Shown here piece by piece: positions 45,449 through 57,583 of a DNA stretch of 64,000 bases (positions are counted from its first letter, which is position 1; each line of letters starts with the position of its first letter). Source of the stretch: Aeromicrobium sp. A1-2 (lineage in GTDB: Bacteria; Actinomycetota; Actinomycetes; Propionibacteriales; Nocardioidaceae); assembly GCF_003443875.1 (NCBI RefSeq), contig NZ_CP027482.1, positions 310,001 to 374,000 of the forward strand, given 5' to 3'. The notes under the pieces are model-generated. The model searched no databases and was not told the DNA's origin. It worked only from the letters and a program-made list of their open reading frames with translations. A program made the position numbers and the translations under genes.

Positions 45449-46029
45449 CGAGCGGCCACGAATCGCACGGTCATGCCAGCGGTCAGCAGGGCCGGCCGCT
45501 GGCGCGTGACGTCCCACATCTGCACGCCAGTGCGGCCGATCAGCTGCCAGCCGCCCGGCGACTCTCGCGGGTAGACGCCGCTGAACTCGCCGGCCAGCCC
45601 GACCGCACCGGCCGGGACCCGCGATCGGGGTGCGTCGCGGCGGGGGACGTGCAGCCGTGGATCGCCGTCGACGAGGTAGGAGAACCCGGGTGCGAACCCG
45701 CCGAAGGCGACGGTCCACGGGGTCGCGCCGTGCGCCTCGACGACCTCCGCCGTACTGAGCCCGGTGAATCGGGCGACCTCGTCAAGATCCGGCCCGTCAT
45801 ACACGACCGGGATGTCGACCTGCTCGGGATCGGCGCGACCTGGCTGGTCCGTGGGTGTCGTGCGACCCACCAGGACGCGCAGGTCCGACGGCGTGCCGCG
45901 AAGCAGGACGGTCCGCGCCCCGAGGACGGCCTCCGCGTGGTCGTGCAATGCCGTGAACCAGGACTGCGCCTCGGCGAGCGACTCGCAGTCCAGCAACAGG
46001 GCGGTGTCGCCATATGGCACGGCCTTCAC
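45445..46029 (-). CDS. pxpB: 5-oxoprolinase subunit B
   Basis: This 194-residue KipI/allophanate-hydrolase-subunit-1-like protein has GFAPGFSYLVDGDPRLHVPR and the FSGVYPRESPGGWQLIGRT signature. It pairs with PxpC to activate 5-oxoproline with ATP. The start overlaps pxpA by four bases and the stop overlaps pxpC by four bases, a strict ABC translational chain. Confidence 0.93.
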   Translation of the reverse strand: MKAVPYGDTALLLDCESLAEAQSWFTALHDHAEAVLGARTVLLRGTPSDLRVLVGRTTPTDQPGRADPEQVDIPVVYDGPDLDEVARFTGLSTAEVVEAHGATPWTVAFGGFAPGFSYLVDGDPRLHVPRRDAPRSRVPAGAVGLAGEFSGVYPRESPGGWQLIGRTGVQMWDVTRQRPALLTAGMTVRFVAAR

Positions 46030-46742
46030 GGTCGGAGGCTCGCCAGCTCGGCCCCGGCGGCCTCGAGGCCCGAGCGGACGGCTCTGGCCAGGTCGAGCGC
46101 GCCGGGGCTGTCGCTGTGGACGCAGACGGATCCAACGCTGGCCATCAGCCGGACTGCCTGGGCGGCGACGGTGTCGGGGTCGTCGAGGACTGCGCCGGGC
46201 TCGGTGCGCGGCACGAGTCGACCGTGCGGAGTGTAGGCGCGATCGGCGAAACCCTCACGCACAACCGGAACGCCGGAGGCCTCGGCGACTGCCAGCGAGA
46301 TGGCACCTGGCAGACCCAGCAGCGGCAGCGGCTCGGCGAGTGCGAGCATCGCGTCGACGACCGCGCGGGCCTGGCCGGCGTCGTGCGCGATCGTGTTGTA
46401 GAGAGCGCCGTGCGGCTTGACGTAGGCAACCCGTCCGCCGACGGATCCGGCGATCCGGTCGAGCAGCAGGATCTGCTCCAGAACCTCGGTCGTCAGCGCG
46501 TGGGAGGGCAGCGCGAGGTCTCGTCGGCCGAAGTTGTCACGGTCCGGATAGCCGACCTGCGCGCCGATCGCTACCCCCCGCTGCACGGCCGCCACACACG
46601 TCGCCCGCATCAGGTCAGGATCACCCGCATACGCGCCGCAGCACACGTTGGCGCTCGTGACGATGTCGAGGAGGGCGACGTCCTGGCCGGACTCCCAACG
46701 CGGCCACGACTCACCGAGATCAGCGTTGAGATCGATCCGCAT
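46026..46742 (-). CDS. pxpA: 5-oxoprolinase subunit A (LamB/YcsF family)
   Basis: This 238-residue protein starts MRIDLNADLGESWPRWESGQ, the family hallmark, with SANVCCGAYAGDP and VKPHGALYNTIA further on. PxpA is needed for activity of the 5-oxoprolinase complex, recycling a damaged glutamine/glutathione product. It is the first gene of the operon; TAGGCT lies six bases before the ATG, suggesting a leaderless mRNA. Confidence 0.94.
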   Translation of the reverse strand: MRIDLNADLGESWPRWESGQDVALLDIVTSANVCCGAYAGDPDLMRATCVAAVQRGVAIGAQVGYPDRDNFGRRDLALPSHALTTEVLEQILLLDRIAGSVGGRVAYVKPHGALYNTIAHDAGQARAVVDAMLALAEPLPLLGLPGAISLAVAEASGVPVVREGFADRAYTPHGRLVPRTEPGAVLDDPDTVAAQAVRLMASVGSVCVHSDSPGALDLARAVRSGLEAAGAELASLRP

Positions 46743-46783
46743 GCACCGAGCCTAGCCCCGCTGGCGGGTGGGGTGGGAGTCGT

Positions 46784-47938
46784 TCAGAGCCGTTCGACCA
46801 GGAAGGCTCGGCCATCGCCCAGGACCCGCGTCATGATGACCGTCGCTGAGTTGGGCCCCTTGAGCTTGAGCCGCCGGATGACCTCCTCGGGCACGATGTC
46901 CACGCCACGCTTCTTGATCGTCAGCGTCCCGACCCGCCTGACCTGCAGCGCGGCCTTGAGCGGCTTCTCGCGAAACGGCAGCTCGTCGATGATCCGGAAG
47001 CCGCGTGCCAGCGGGGTGGGATGGGCGCCCTCGGACGCGACGTAGGCGATGTGGGCGTCGGGGAGCCAGCCGCCCAGCGTCGCCGCGAGCTCGCTGACCA
47101 GGCCCGACCGAATCACGGCGTCGTCCGGTTCGTAGAGGTAGGGACCGACATCGGCCACCGCGACCGGCTCCCCGGTGGCGACCAGTCCCGAACCGGACGG
47201 GAGGACCGTGGCCCGTCGGGTCGCCGAAGCAAACGGCGCGCCCCACAGGCAGGCCTCGACCAGGCTCCCGCGGTCGCTGACCCACTCGGCCTCGACGCCG
47301 TGTGGAACGGCGTCATGGGCCAGCCCGGGCATGAGCTTGGCGACGGCGCGGCCGGCGAGCAGGTGCCGCACCCAGTCCCACGGCGGCTGCAGGTCAGCGG
47401 TCGAGAAGGTGCGCCCACGGCCGTCGCGCCGGGCCGGATCCACGAACGCAACCTCCTCGGGCCCGATCGTCGTCTCCCGCACGTCCTCGCACACGACATG
47501 GCCGACCAGCTCGAGCGCACGAAGGTTGGCCTCGGCTATCGCCGCGCGCACGGGGGCCAGCTCGACCCCTCGGACCCGCAGACCAGCCCGAGCCAGGGCG
47601 ATCAGGTCTCCTCCGATGCCACAGCCCAGGTCGACAACTTCCGTGGCGCCGTGCGCCGCGAGTCGCGTCGCGCGGTGGTCGGCGACGGACATCCGCGTCG
47701 ACTGTTCCAGGGCATCGTGGGTGAAGTACATGCTTGCGGCGTCGTCGCCGAACTTGGCGACCGCCTTGCTGCGCAGGTGGTTCTGGGTCACGGCCGCCGC
47801 CACGAGTCCGGGCACGTACGTCTTGCGGAGCCGGGTACCGAGCGCAAGGTCCGACTCGACCCCGGCACGTGCGGAGATCTCGGCAAGAAGCAGCTGGCCT
47901 GCCGGGGAGAGCAGCTGCTCGAACGTCTCAAGATCCAT
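46784..47938 (-). CDS. SAM-dependent methyltransferase with THUMP-like C-terminal domain
   Basis: This 384-residue protein (MDLETFEQLLSPAGQLLLAE) has a SAM motif VVDLGCGIGGDLIALARAG and FVDPARRDGRGRTF, which is the actinobacterial THUMP-like methyltransferase family; the C-terminal part (about 300-384) has KRGVDIVPEEVIRRLKLKG. RNA is the probable substrate, but this is not established. TATGGT lies six bases before the ATG. It is divergent from the CIRCE-groES unit. Confidence 0.85.
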   Translation of the reverse strand: MDLETFEQLLSPAGQLLLAEISARAGVESDLALGTRLRKTYVPGLVAAAVTQNHLRSKAVAKFGDDAASMYFTHDALEQSTRMSVADHRATRLAAHGATEVVDLGCGIGGDLIALARAGLRVRGVELAPVRAAIAEANLRALELVGHVVCEDVRETTIGPEEVAFVDPARRDGRGRTFSTADLQPPWDWVRHLLAGRAVAKLMPGLAHDAVPHGVEAEWVSDRGSLVEACLWGAPFASATRRATVLPSGSGLVATGEPVAVADVGPYLYEPDDAVIRSGLVSELAATLGGWLPDAHIAYVASEGAHPTPLARGFRIIDELPFREKPLKAALQVRRVGTLTIKKRGVDIVPEEVIRRLKLKGPNSATVIMTRVLGDGRAFLVERL

Positions 47939-48031
47939 GAGGTGACCATAGCGAGGAGCGAAGCGACGGGAACCGCACCGCGTGAAGCGCAGAGAAGTAC
48001 GCGCTGGGGAGCGTGCCGGATTAGCAGTCCC

Positions 48032-48061
48032 TTGGGTCGAGTGCCAGCGGCGTGCTAGATT
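48032..48061 (+). promoter_or_regulatory. groES-groEL promoter
   Basis: TTGGGT (48032-48037) and TAGATT (48056-48061) have an 18-bp spacer. The CIRCE operator starts six bases after the -10, so a repressor there would cover the transcription start. Confidence 0.6.
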
Positions 48062-48066
48062 TCGTA

Positions 48067-48093
48067 TTGGCACTCTCGCTATGAGAGTGCCAA
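48067..48093 (+). promoter_or_regulatory. CIRCE operator (HrcA binding site)
   Basis: TTGGCACTC-N9-GAGTGCCAA is a perfect 9-bp inverted repeat with a 9-base spacer. It differs from the CIRCE consensus TTAGCACTC-N9-GAGTGCTAA by one symmetrical change per arm. HrcA binds CIRCE and represses chaperonin genes until heat shock. hrcA itself is not in the window. Confidence 0.93.
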
Positions 48094-48172
48094 GCATCGG
48101 TGAGTACGACCCCCGCGACGGCGTGCCCACCAGCGTCCACTGTTCCACCCGCCTGAAAGGGGAGGTCGACAC

Positions 48173-48466
48173 GTGTCGGTCACCATCAAGCCGCTCGAAG
48201 ACCGTCTGGTCATCCAGGCCGTCGAAGCCGAGCAGACCACTGCATCAGGTCTGGTTATCCCGGACACCGCCAAGGAGAAGCCGCAGGAAGGCAATGTCAT
48301 TGCCGTCGGACCCGGTCGGGTCGACGACAACGGCAACCGCGTTCCGATCGATGTCGCCGTCGGCGACAAGGTCATCTTCAGCAAGTACGGCGGCACCGAG
48401 GTCAAGTACGACGGCCAGGAGTACCTCATCCTGTCCGCTCGTGACGTCCTCGCTGTCGTTTCGTGA
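48173..48466 (+). CDS. groES: Co-chaperonin GroES
   Basis: This 97-residue protein starts at GTG ([20 protein letters not shown]) after AAAGGGGAGG. The mobile loop that binds GroEL is [20 protein letters not shown] (about residues 18-37). GroES caps the GroEL folding chamber. It is under CIRCE control and followed by a stable hairpin before groEL. Confidence 0.97.
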   Translation: MSVTIKPLEDRLVIQAVEAEQTTASGLVIPDTAKEKPQEGNVIAVGPGRVDDNGNRVPIDVAVGDKVIFSKYGGTEVKYDGQEYLILSARDVLAVVS

Positions 48467-48471
48467 TCTGA

Positions 48472-50154
<1,683 letters not shown>

Positions 50155-50169
50155 CCTGCGTACGTCGTG

Positions 50170-50201
50170 AGGCGGGCCGTCCCTTCGGGGACGGCCCGCC
50201 T
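50170..50201 (+). terminator. groEL terminator with UUCG tetraloop
   Basis: AGGCGGGCCGTCCC-TTCG-GGGACGGCCCGCCT is a perfect 14-bp stem capped by a UUCG tetraloop and followed by TTCTCGTTC. It is the most canonical intrinsic terminator in the window. Confidence 0.92.
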
Positions 50202-50226
50202 TTCTCGTTCCGGATACATTCGAGCG

Positions 50227-51659
50227 ATGACCGCCACCACGCACGACTTCGACGGCGTACGTGCGGAGCTCGAGCTCCCGCCCGCGGCCGAGACCGACCG
50301 CTTCCCGCCGGACGTCCTCGCCGAGGCGAAGCTGATCGCCGCAGCGCCGCGTGACGACCTCGAGGACGCGACCGCCGTTCCGTTCGTGACGATCGACCCG
50401 ACGGGCGCCATGGACCTGGACCAGGCGGTTTTTCTGGAGCGCGTGGGCGCCGGCTTCAGGGTCCACTATGCGATCGCCGATCTGGGCACGGCGATCCCGC
50501 CGGGCGGCGCGGTCGACATCGAGGCGCGACGCCGCGGCCAGACGATCTACCTCCCGGACGGTCGTGTCCCGCTGCACCCGCCCGTCCTGTCCGAGGGCGA
50601 GCTGAGCCTGCTGGCGGACGTGGACCGCGCTGCTGCGGTCTGGACCATCGAGGTGGGTGCCGATGGCGCTGCTGGCACGGCGTCCGTACGCCGCGCGCTG
50701 GTGCGATCGGTCGCGCAGCTGGACTACGAAGGGGTCCAGGCGTCGTTCGACGCCGGCACGCCGCATCCCTCGATCGAGCCATTGGCCGATCTGGGCAGGC
50801 TCCGGCTCCAGGTCCGGGTCGACTGCGGCGCGATCGAGCTGGCGCTACCGGAGCAGGAGGTCGAGCAGGTCGACGGTGGCTGGAAGGTCGTGATGCGGAT
50901 CCGTACCGACGTGGATGCGTGGAACGCGGAGATCTCACTCCTGACCGGGATGTCCGCTGCGCAGCTCATGATCGAGGCGCAGATCGGACTGCTCCGAACC
51001 CTGCCGCGCGCGGACCACCGGGCCGGAATCGACTTCCTCCGCACAGCCAGAGCGCTGGGGGTGCCGGTGCCTGACGGTGCGACGCCGGCGCAGGTCATCG
51101 CAGGCCTCGACCCTGGCCGGCCCGCCGCGATCGCCGTGATGACCGACGCGACCCGCCTGCTCCGTGGCGCCGGCTACGAAGCATTCGACGGTTCACCGCC
51201 CGAACAGGCTGACCACGCCGGGATCGGCGGCCCCTACGCCCACGTCACGGCACCATTGCGCCGGTTGGCCGACCGATTCGGCACCGAGGTCTGCCTGGCT
51301 CTGTGCGCTGGCCGTCCGGTGCCCGAGTGGGTACGCGATGCGCTGCCCGCGCTCCCGGACATCATGCGGACCTCGGACCGGCACGCCTCCGCGGCTGATC
51401 GGGCGTGCATCGACCAGGCCGAGGTGTGGATGCTCGAGGGTCGGGTGGGGGAGACCTTCGAGGGCGTCGTGGTGCACGCGGACGACAAGGGTGGCGAGGT
51501 CATGCTGGTCGACCCGCCCGTGATCGCGCGGTGCGTCGGGCCGGGTCTGGAGGAGGGTGCGGAGGTCAGCGTGAAGTTGAGCCGTCTGGAGCCTCAGGAG
51601 CGGGAGATCGAGTTCACCCACGGCGGTGGACGCCCGACCTCGCCCGAAGCCGGCCTCAG

Positions 51660-51663
<4 letters not shown>
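50227..51663 (+). CDS. RNB-domain ribonuclease
   Basis: This 478-residue RNase II/R-type protein has the RNB active-site segment TIDPTGAMDLDQAVFLE, the YAIADLGTAIPPG and LPDGRVPLHPPVLSEGELSL stretches, and GGPYAHVTAPLRRLADRFG near 340. It lacks an obvious N-terminal cold-shock domain, as do other short actinobacterial RNB proteins. It should degrade RNA 3' to 5'. TACATT lies six bases before the ATG (leaderless pattern). It converges with the TetR gene, overlapping by four bases. Confidence 0.87.
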
Positions 51664-53885
<2,222 letters not shown>

Positions 53886-53951
53886 ACCGAAGGTCGCGCC
53901 GCCGAGCGTGGTGCGGTCCACGGCAGGTTCGTCCACCGTTAGCCTCGTGAC

Positions 53952-55073
53952 GTGACCAATCGCAACGTTGCCGTATTTATCGACGCCGAGAACCTGTTCA
54001 AGGGCTACGGCAAGCTCCAGATCCCCGATGTGTCGATGGACGACATCCTCGACCAGCTGGAGAAGGCCGCCTCCCGGGAGGCCGGCGCCGGCAGTATCGC
54101 GCTGTCCCGGGCCTACGCCGACTGGGGCGCCCTCGGCATCGACGACTACCGTCGCGACGTCGAGCGCAGCGGGGTCGAGCCGATCCAGGTCTTCTCGGTC
54201 GGCAAGGCCGACAAGAACGCCGCCGACATCGTGCTGGTCGTGGACTGCCTGCGCGCGGCCGCCGACCTGGAGCACCTCGAGGTCTTCATCATCGTGTCCG
54301 CGGACGGCGACTTCGTCCCGCTCGTCCGGCGACTGCACGAGCTCGACAAGTACGTCATCGGCGCGACGCTGGCAGAGCACCCGGTGAACTCGGTGCTCGA
54401 GAAGGAGGTCGACCAGTACGTCGCCCTCAAGGCTAAGCCGATCCCGCCGGCCGCGGCGCTCCAGGCGATCTTCTCCGCCGATCCGGTGTCGTCGATGGCA
54501 GCCCCGGCGAAGAAGGCCGCCAAGAAGCCCGCCAAGAAGGCCGCGGCCGTCGCGGAGCGGCCGCAGAAGCAGGAGCAGCCCAAGCGGCAGCAGACGCCCA
54601 AGCAGGAGCAGCCCAAGAAGCAGGCGCCGAAGCAGGAGCAGCCCAAGAAGCAGACCGGCGGCAGGAACCAGGAGTCGGCCAAGAAGCCGGGCAAGGCCAG
54701 CTGGCACGAGATGGCCAAGGACATCTCGGTCGTCCACGCTGGTCCGGCGAAGTCCCCCGAGGACTACAAGACGATCGTCAAGCAGGTCCTGTCGGACTCG
54801 AAGGTCCGGAGCTTCTCGGACAAGCTCGCCAACGAGGGCGGCACCCTGCCGATCCTCGCGATGGCGATCAAGGCGGCCGCTCCACAGCTCAGCCCGTCGG
54901 ATGCGCGGGTGAGCACCTTGTCGAGGGCGCTGCGGTTCGCGCTGGCCGGCACCCAGTACGCCCTGGCCCGCGAGAGCGATGACGTGCAGCCCGTCCTGGT
55001 ACGCCGCGCGGCCAATCCGGCCGGCATGTTGTCCGACCTCTCGTTGGACGACATCGAGCGAGGCGTCCAGTAG
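53952..55073 (+). CDS. NYN-domain putative RNase with basic repeat linker and helical C-terminal domain
   Basis: This 373-residue protein has an N-terminal NYN (PIN-like) domain (about 1-160), with acidic residues in VAVFIDAENLFKG (Asp11), DIVLVVDCLRAA and IIVSADGDFVPLV, the expected metal-binding nuclease set. A Lys/Gln/Pro linker with tandem repeats follows (about 180-245), then a C-terminal region (about 250-373) that looks like an OST-HTH/LOTUS-type winged helix (YKTIVKQVLSDSKVRSFSDK). NYN-LOTUS proteins are linked to RNA control in other lineages. GTG start, six bases after TAGCCT. Confidence 0.82.
   Translation: MTNRNVAVFIDAENLFKGYGKLQIPDVSMDDILDQLEKAASREAGAGSIALSRAYADWGALGIDDYRRDVERSGVEPIQVFSVGKADKNAADIVLVVDCLRAAADLEHLEVFIIVSADGDFVPLVRRLHELDKYVIGATLAEHPVNSVLEKEVDQYVALKAKPIPPAAALQAIFSADPVSSMAAPAKKAAKKPAKKAAAVAERPQKQEQPKRQQTPKQEQPKKQAPKQEQPKKQTGGRNQESAKKPGKASWHEMAKDISVVHAGPAKSPEDYKTIVKQVLSDSKVRSFSDKLANEGGTLPILAMAIKAAAPQLSPSDARVSTLSRALRFALAGTQYALARESDDVQPVLVRRAANPAGMLSDLSLDDIERGVQ
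54567..54655 (+). repeat. Three imperfect tandem repeats encoding KQEQPKKQ in the NYN linker
   Basis: AAGCAGGAGCAGCCCAAG occurs three times with starts 33 and 30 bases apart (54567, 54600, 54630). All spacings are multiples of three, so the repeat is maintained in frame and gives a flexible, positively charged linker that could bind RNA. Confidence 0.8.
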
Positions 55074-55099
55074 TCCGCGAGCACCACTAGGCTGTACGC

Positions 55100-56206
55100 A
55101 TGGCAGACATCGAGATCGGCACGGCCAAACGGGGACGCCGCGCGTACTCCTTCGACGACATCGCGATCGTGCCGAGTCGGCGCACGCGTGACCCCGAAGA
55201 GGTCTCGACGGCGTGGCAGATCGACGCCTACCGTTTCGAGCTCCCGGTCATCGCCGCCCCGATGGACTCGGTCATGAGCCCCGAGACCGCGATCGCCCTC
55301 GGCAAGCACGGTGGCCTGGGTGTCCTCGACCTCGAGGGACTGTGGACCCGCTACGAAAATCCGGAGAAGCTGCTCGACGAGGTCGCCGGCATCGAGGGTG
55401 CCCTGGCGACCAAGCGGCTCCAGGAGATCTACGCCGAGCCGATCAAGGCCGAGCTCATCACAGCCCGCCTGCAGCAGATGCGATCATCCGGTGTCACGGT
55501 GGCCGGGTCCTTGTCCCCCCAGCGAACTAAGCAGTTCGCCGATGTCGTGGTCGATGCCGGCGTCGACCTGTTCGTCATCCGTGGCACGACCGTCTCGGCC
55601 GAGCACGTCTCGGGCCAGACCGAGCCGCTCAACCTCAAGGAGTTCATCTACGAGCTCGACGTCCCGGTCATCGTGGGCGGCTGCGCGACCTACCAGGCCG
55701 CCCTGCACCTGATGCGCACCGGAGCGGCCGGGGTGCTGGTCGGCTTCGGTGGTGGCGCCGCGCACACGACCCGTAGTGTGCTGGGCATCTCGGTGCCGAT
55801 GGCGTCTGCTGTGGCTGATGTCGCGGCAGCGCGCCGGGACTACCTCGACGAGTCCGGCGGCCGCTACGTCCATGTCATCGCCGACGGCTCGATCGGCCGC
55901 AGTGGCGACATCGCGAAGGCGATCGCGTGCGGTGCCGACGCCGTCATGATCGGCTCGCCCTTCGCCCGCGCCGTGGAGGCGCCGGGTCGTGGCTTCCACT
56001 GGGGGGCCGAGGCGTGGCACCCCGACCTGCCGCGTGGCGCCCGGGTCGAGATGGGCACGGTCGGCGATCTCGAGTCGGTGCTGTTCGGGCCGTCGTCGGT
56101 GCCGGACGGCACGATGAACCTGATCGGTGCGCTGCGCCGTGCGATGGCGACGACCGGCTACACCGATCTCAAGGAGTTCCAGCGGGTCGAGGTCGTCGTC
56201 GGTTGA
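55100..56206 (+). CDS. guaB3: GuaB3-family IMP dehydrogenase-related protein
   Basis: This 368-residue protein has the IMPDH/GMP reductase barrel without CBS domains. Key segments are RAYSFDDIAIVPSRRTRDPE, APMDSVMSPETAIALGKHGG and HVIADGSIGRSGDIAKAIAC. Aligned with GuaB, the catalytic-cysteine loop reads GGGAAHTTR, with His222 where GuaB has Cys315. Family knowledge: cyanobacterial GuaB3 acts as an IMP dehydrogenase, while the actinobacterial form has no assigned function. TAGGCT lies six bases before the ATG. A GNAT gene overlaps its stop. Confidence 0.93.
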   Translation: MADIEIGTAKRGRRAYSFDDIAIVPSRRTRDPEEVSTAWQIDAYRFELPVIAAPMDSVMSPETAIALGKHGGLGVLDLEGLWTRYENPEKLLDEVAGIEGALATKRLQEIYAEPIKAELITARLQQMRSSGVTVAGSLSPQRTKQFADVVVDAGVDLFVIRGTTVSAEHVSGQTEPLNLKEFIYELDVPVIVGGCATYQAALHLMRTGAAGVLVGFGGGAAHTTRSVLGISVPMASAVADVAAARRDYLDESGGRYVHVIADGSIGRSGDIAKAIACGADAVMIGSPFARAVEAPGRGFHWGAEAWHPDLPRGARVEMGTVGDLESVLFGPSSVPDGTMNLIGALRRAMATTGYTDLKEFQRVEVVVG

Positions 56207-56670
56207 CCGGCGCACACGTCCTCGAGCGCGTCCCGTTCGAGCACCCCGATGCTGTGGCGCTGCGTGAGGAGCATGTGGCTGCCGGCAACCAGCTCTATGC
56301 CTCCGACCCCGCGGCGGTGCACCGCTCGGGCGCCGAGGGCATGGATCCGGCCTCGATCGTCGCGACCGTCGTGGCGCGTTCTGAGTCCGGCCCGATCGGC
56401 CACGCGTGCCTGCGCCGGCTCGGCGACGAGCTAGAGATCAAGCGCATGTACGTCGTCCCGGGCAACCGGGGCTCGGGGGTCGCCGACGCGCTGTTGGCCG
56501 CCATGGAGGGTGCCGCCCGTCACGAGGGCGCCCGACGGGTCGTGATCCACACTGGCGACCGGCAGCACGCTGCGCTGAAGTTCTATGACCGGCACGGCTA
56601 CACCTCGATCCCGGTCTACCCGCCGTACGAGGTGGCCGCCTACTCGCTCTGCTTCGAGAAGCTGCTCTGA
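56203..56670 (+). CDS. GNAT-family acetyltransferase
   Basis: This 155-residue GNAT protein has the acetyl-CoA loop MYVVPGNRGSGVADALLAAM and a terminal FYDRHGYTSIPVYPPY. The start is TTG overlapping the guaB3 stop (TTGA), which gives the only in-frame start near the family N-terminus and fits the coupled style of the region. The target is unknown. The next gene's ATG overlaps its stop by one base. Confidence 0.85.
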   Translation: MTGAHVLERVPFEHPDAVALREEHVAAGNQLYASDPAAVHRSGAEGMDPASIVATVVARSESGPIGHACLRRLGDELEIKRMYVVPGNRGSGVADALLAAMEGAARHEGARRVVIHTGDRQHAALKFYDRHGYTSIPVYPPYEVAAYSLCFEKLL

Positions 56671-57476
56671 TGCAGGTCGGGTCGATTCACATCTATCCGA
56701 TCAAGGCCACCGCTGCGGTCACGCTGCCGGCCTCGTCGGTCGAGCTCGCCGGGCTGCGTCACGACCGTCGGTGGGCCGTGGTCGACCCGCTCGGCACTCG
56801 GCTCAACGCAACGACGCACGACCGTCTGCTGACCGTGACGGCCACACCCGATGCCGAGGGCGGGCTGACGCTCACCAGGGTCGGTGCGGTGCCATGGCAC
56901 GTGCCGGTTCCGCGCGGCGGCCCGGAGGTCGCGGTCGACGTCTCGCGACTGCCGACCATGATCGATGCCGGTGACGAGGCTGCGCTATGGCTCAGCGCGG
57001 TCGTGGGTGAGCCGGTTCGCCTGGTGTGGCAGGACGACCCGGCGCGGCGGCCAATCTCCACGAAGCATGGCGGGCGAGATGCAGAGCCACTCAGTCTTGC
57101 CGACACCGGCCCGTTGCTGGTGACGACCAGCGTCTCACTGGCCCAGCTGGATGCGTGGGTCGCGCAGGACCACGGGCCCGAGCCGATGGACATGCGCCGG
57201 TTCCGGCCCAACATCGTGATCGAGGGTTCGGATCTGGCGTTCGCCGAGGACAGCTGGCGGCAGATCCGCATCGGCGATGTGTCGTTCCGATTCGCCGAGC
57301 ACTGCGACCGCTGTCTCGTCACGACGATCGACCCGACGACGTTGGCGCACGGCAAGGAGCCGATCCGGACCTTGGCCCGCCACCGCAAGTGGGACGGCAA
57401 GACGTGGTTCGGCATTCGGCTCGTCCCCTTGGGGACCGGCACGGTCGCAGTGGGTGACCCGGTCGTCGCGTTTTGA
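56670..57476 (+). CDS. MOSC-domain protein
   Basis: This 268-residue protein has an N-terminal MOSC beta-barrel domain (MQVGSIHIYPIKATAAVTLP) and a C-terminal MOSC domain with FRPNIVIEGSDLAFAEDSWR and the conserved Cys in FAEHCDRCLVTTIDP. MOSC proteins such as YcbX and mARC handle sulphur or molybdenum cofactor for reductases. The partner here is unknown. It ends 107 bases before efeO; the iron boxes lie in that gap. Confidence 0.87.
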   Translation: MQVGSIHIYPIKATAAVTLPASSVELAGLRHDRRWAVVDPLGTRLNATTHDRLLTVTATPDAEGGLTLTRVGAVPWHVPVPRGGPEVAVDVSRLPTMIDAGDEAALWLSAVVGEPVRLVWQDDPARRPISTKHGGRDAEPLSLADTGPLLVTTSVSLAQLDAWVAQDHGPEPMDMRRFRPNIVIEGSDLAFAEDSWRQIRIGDVSFRFAEHCDRCLVTTIDPTTLAHGKEPIRTLARHRKWDGKTWFGIRLVPLGTGTVAVGDPVVAF

Positions 57477-57512
57477 CGATCACGTCACACCGCTTCCCGC
57501 TGGCCTTGCGAG

Positions 57513-57546
57513 TCAGGCATGCCTTAGCATGGTGAGGCTAGCCTAA
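57513..57546 (+). promoter_or_regulatory. Tandem DtxR/IdeR-like iron boxes upstream of efeO
   Basis: TCAGGCATGCCTTA (57513-57526) and TGAGGCTAGCCTAA (57533-57546) each contain a perfect 10-bp palindrome (AGGCATGCCT and AGGCTAGCCT) and resemble the IdeR/DtxR core TTAGGnTAnCCTAA. Their centres are 20 bp apart, about two helical turns. They lie 38-71 bases before the efeO ATG. Iron-dependent repression of efeOB is therefore likely. Confidence 0.8.
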
Positions 57547-57583
57547 TCAGTTGGGCCGCCCCCCCAGATCTAAGGAATCCTGC

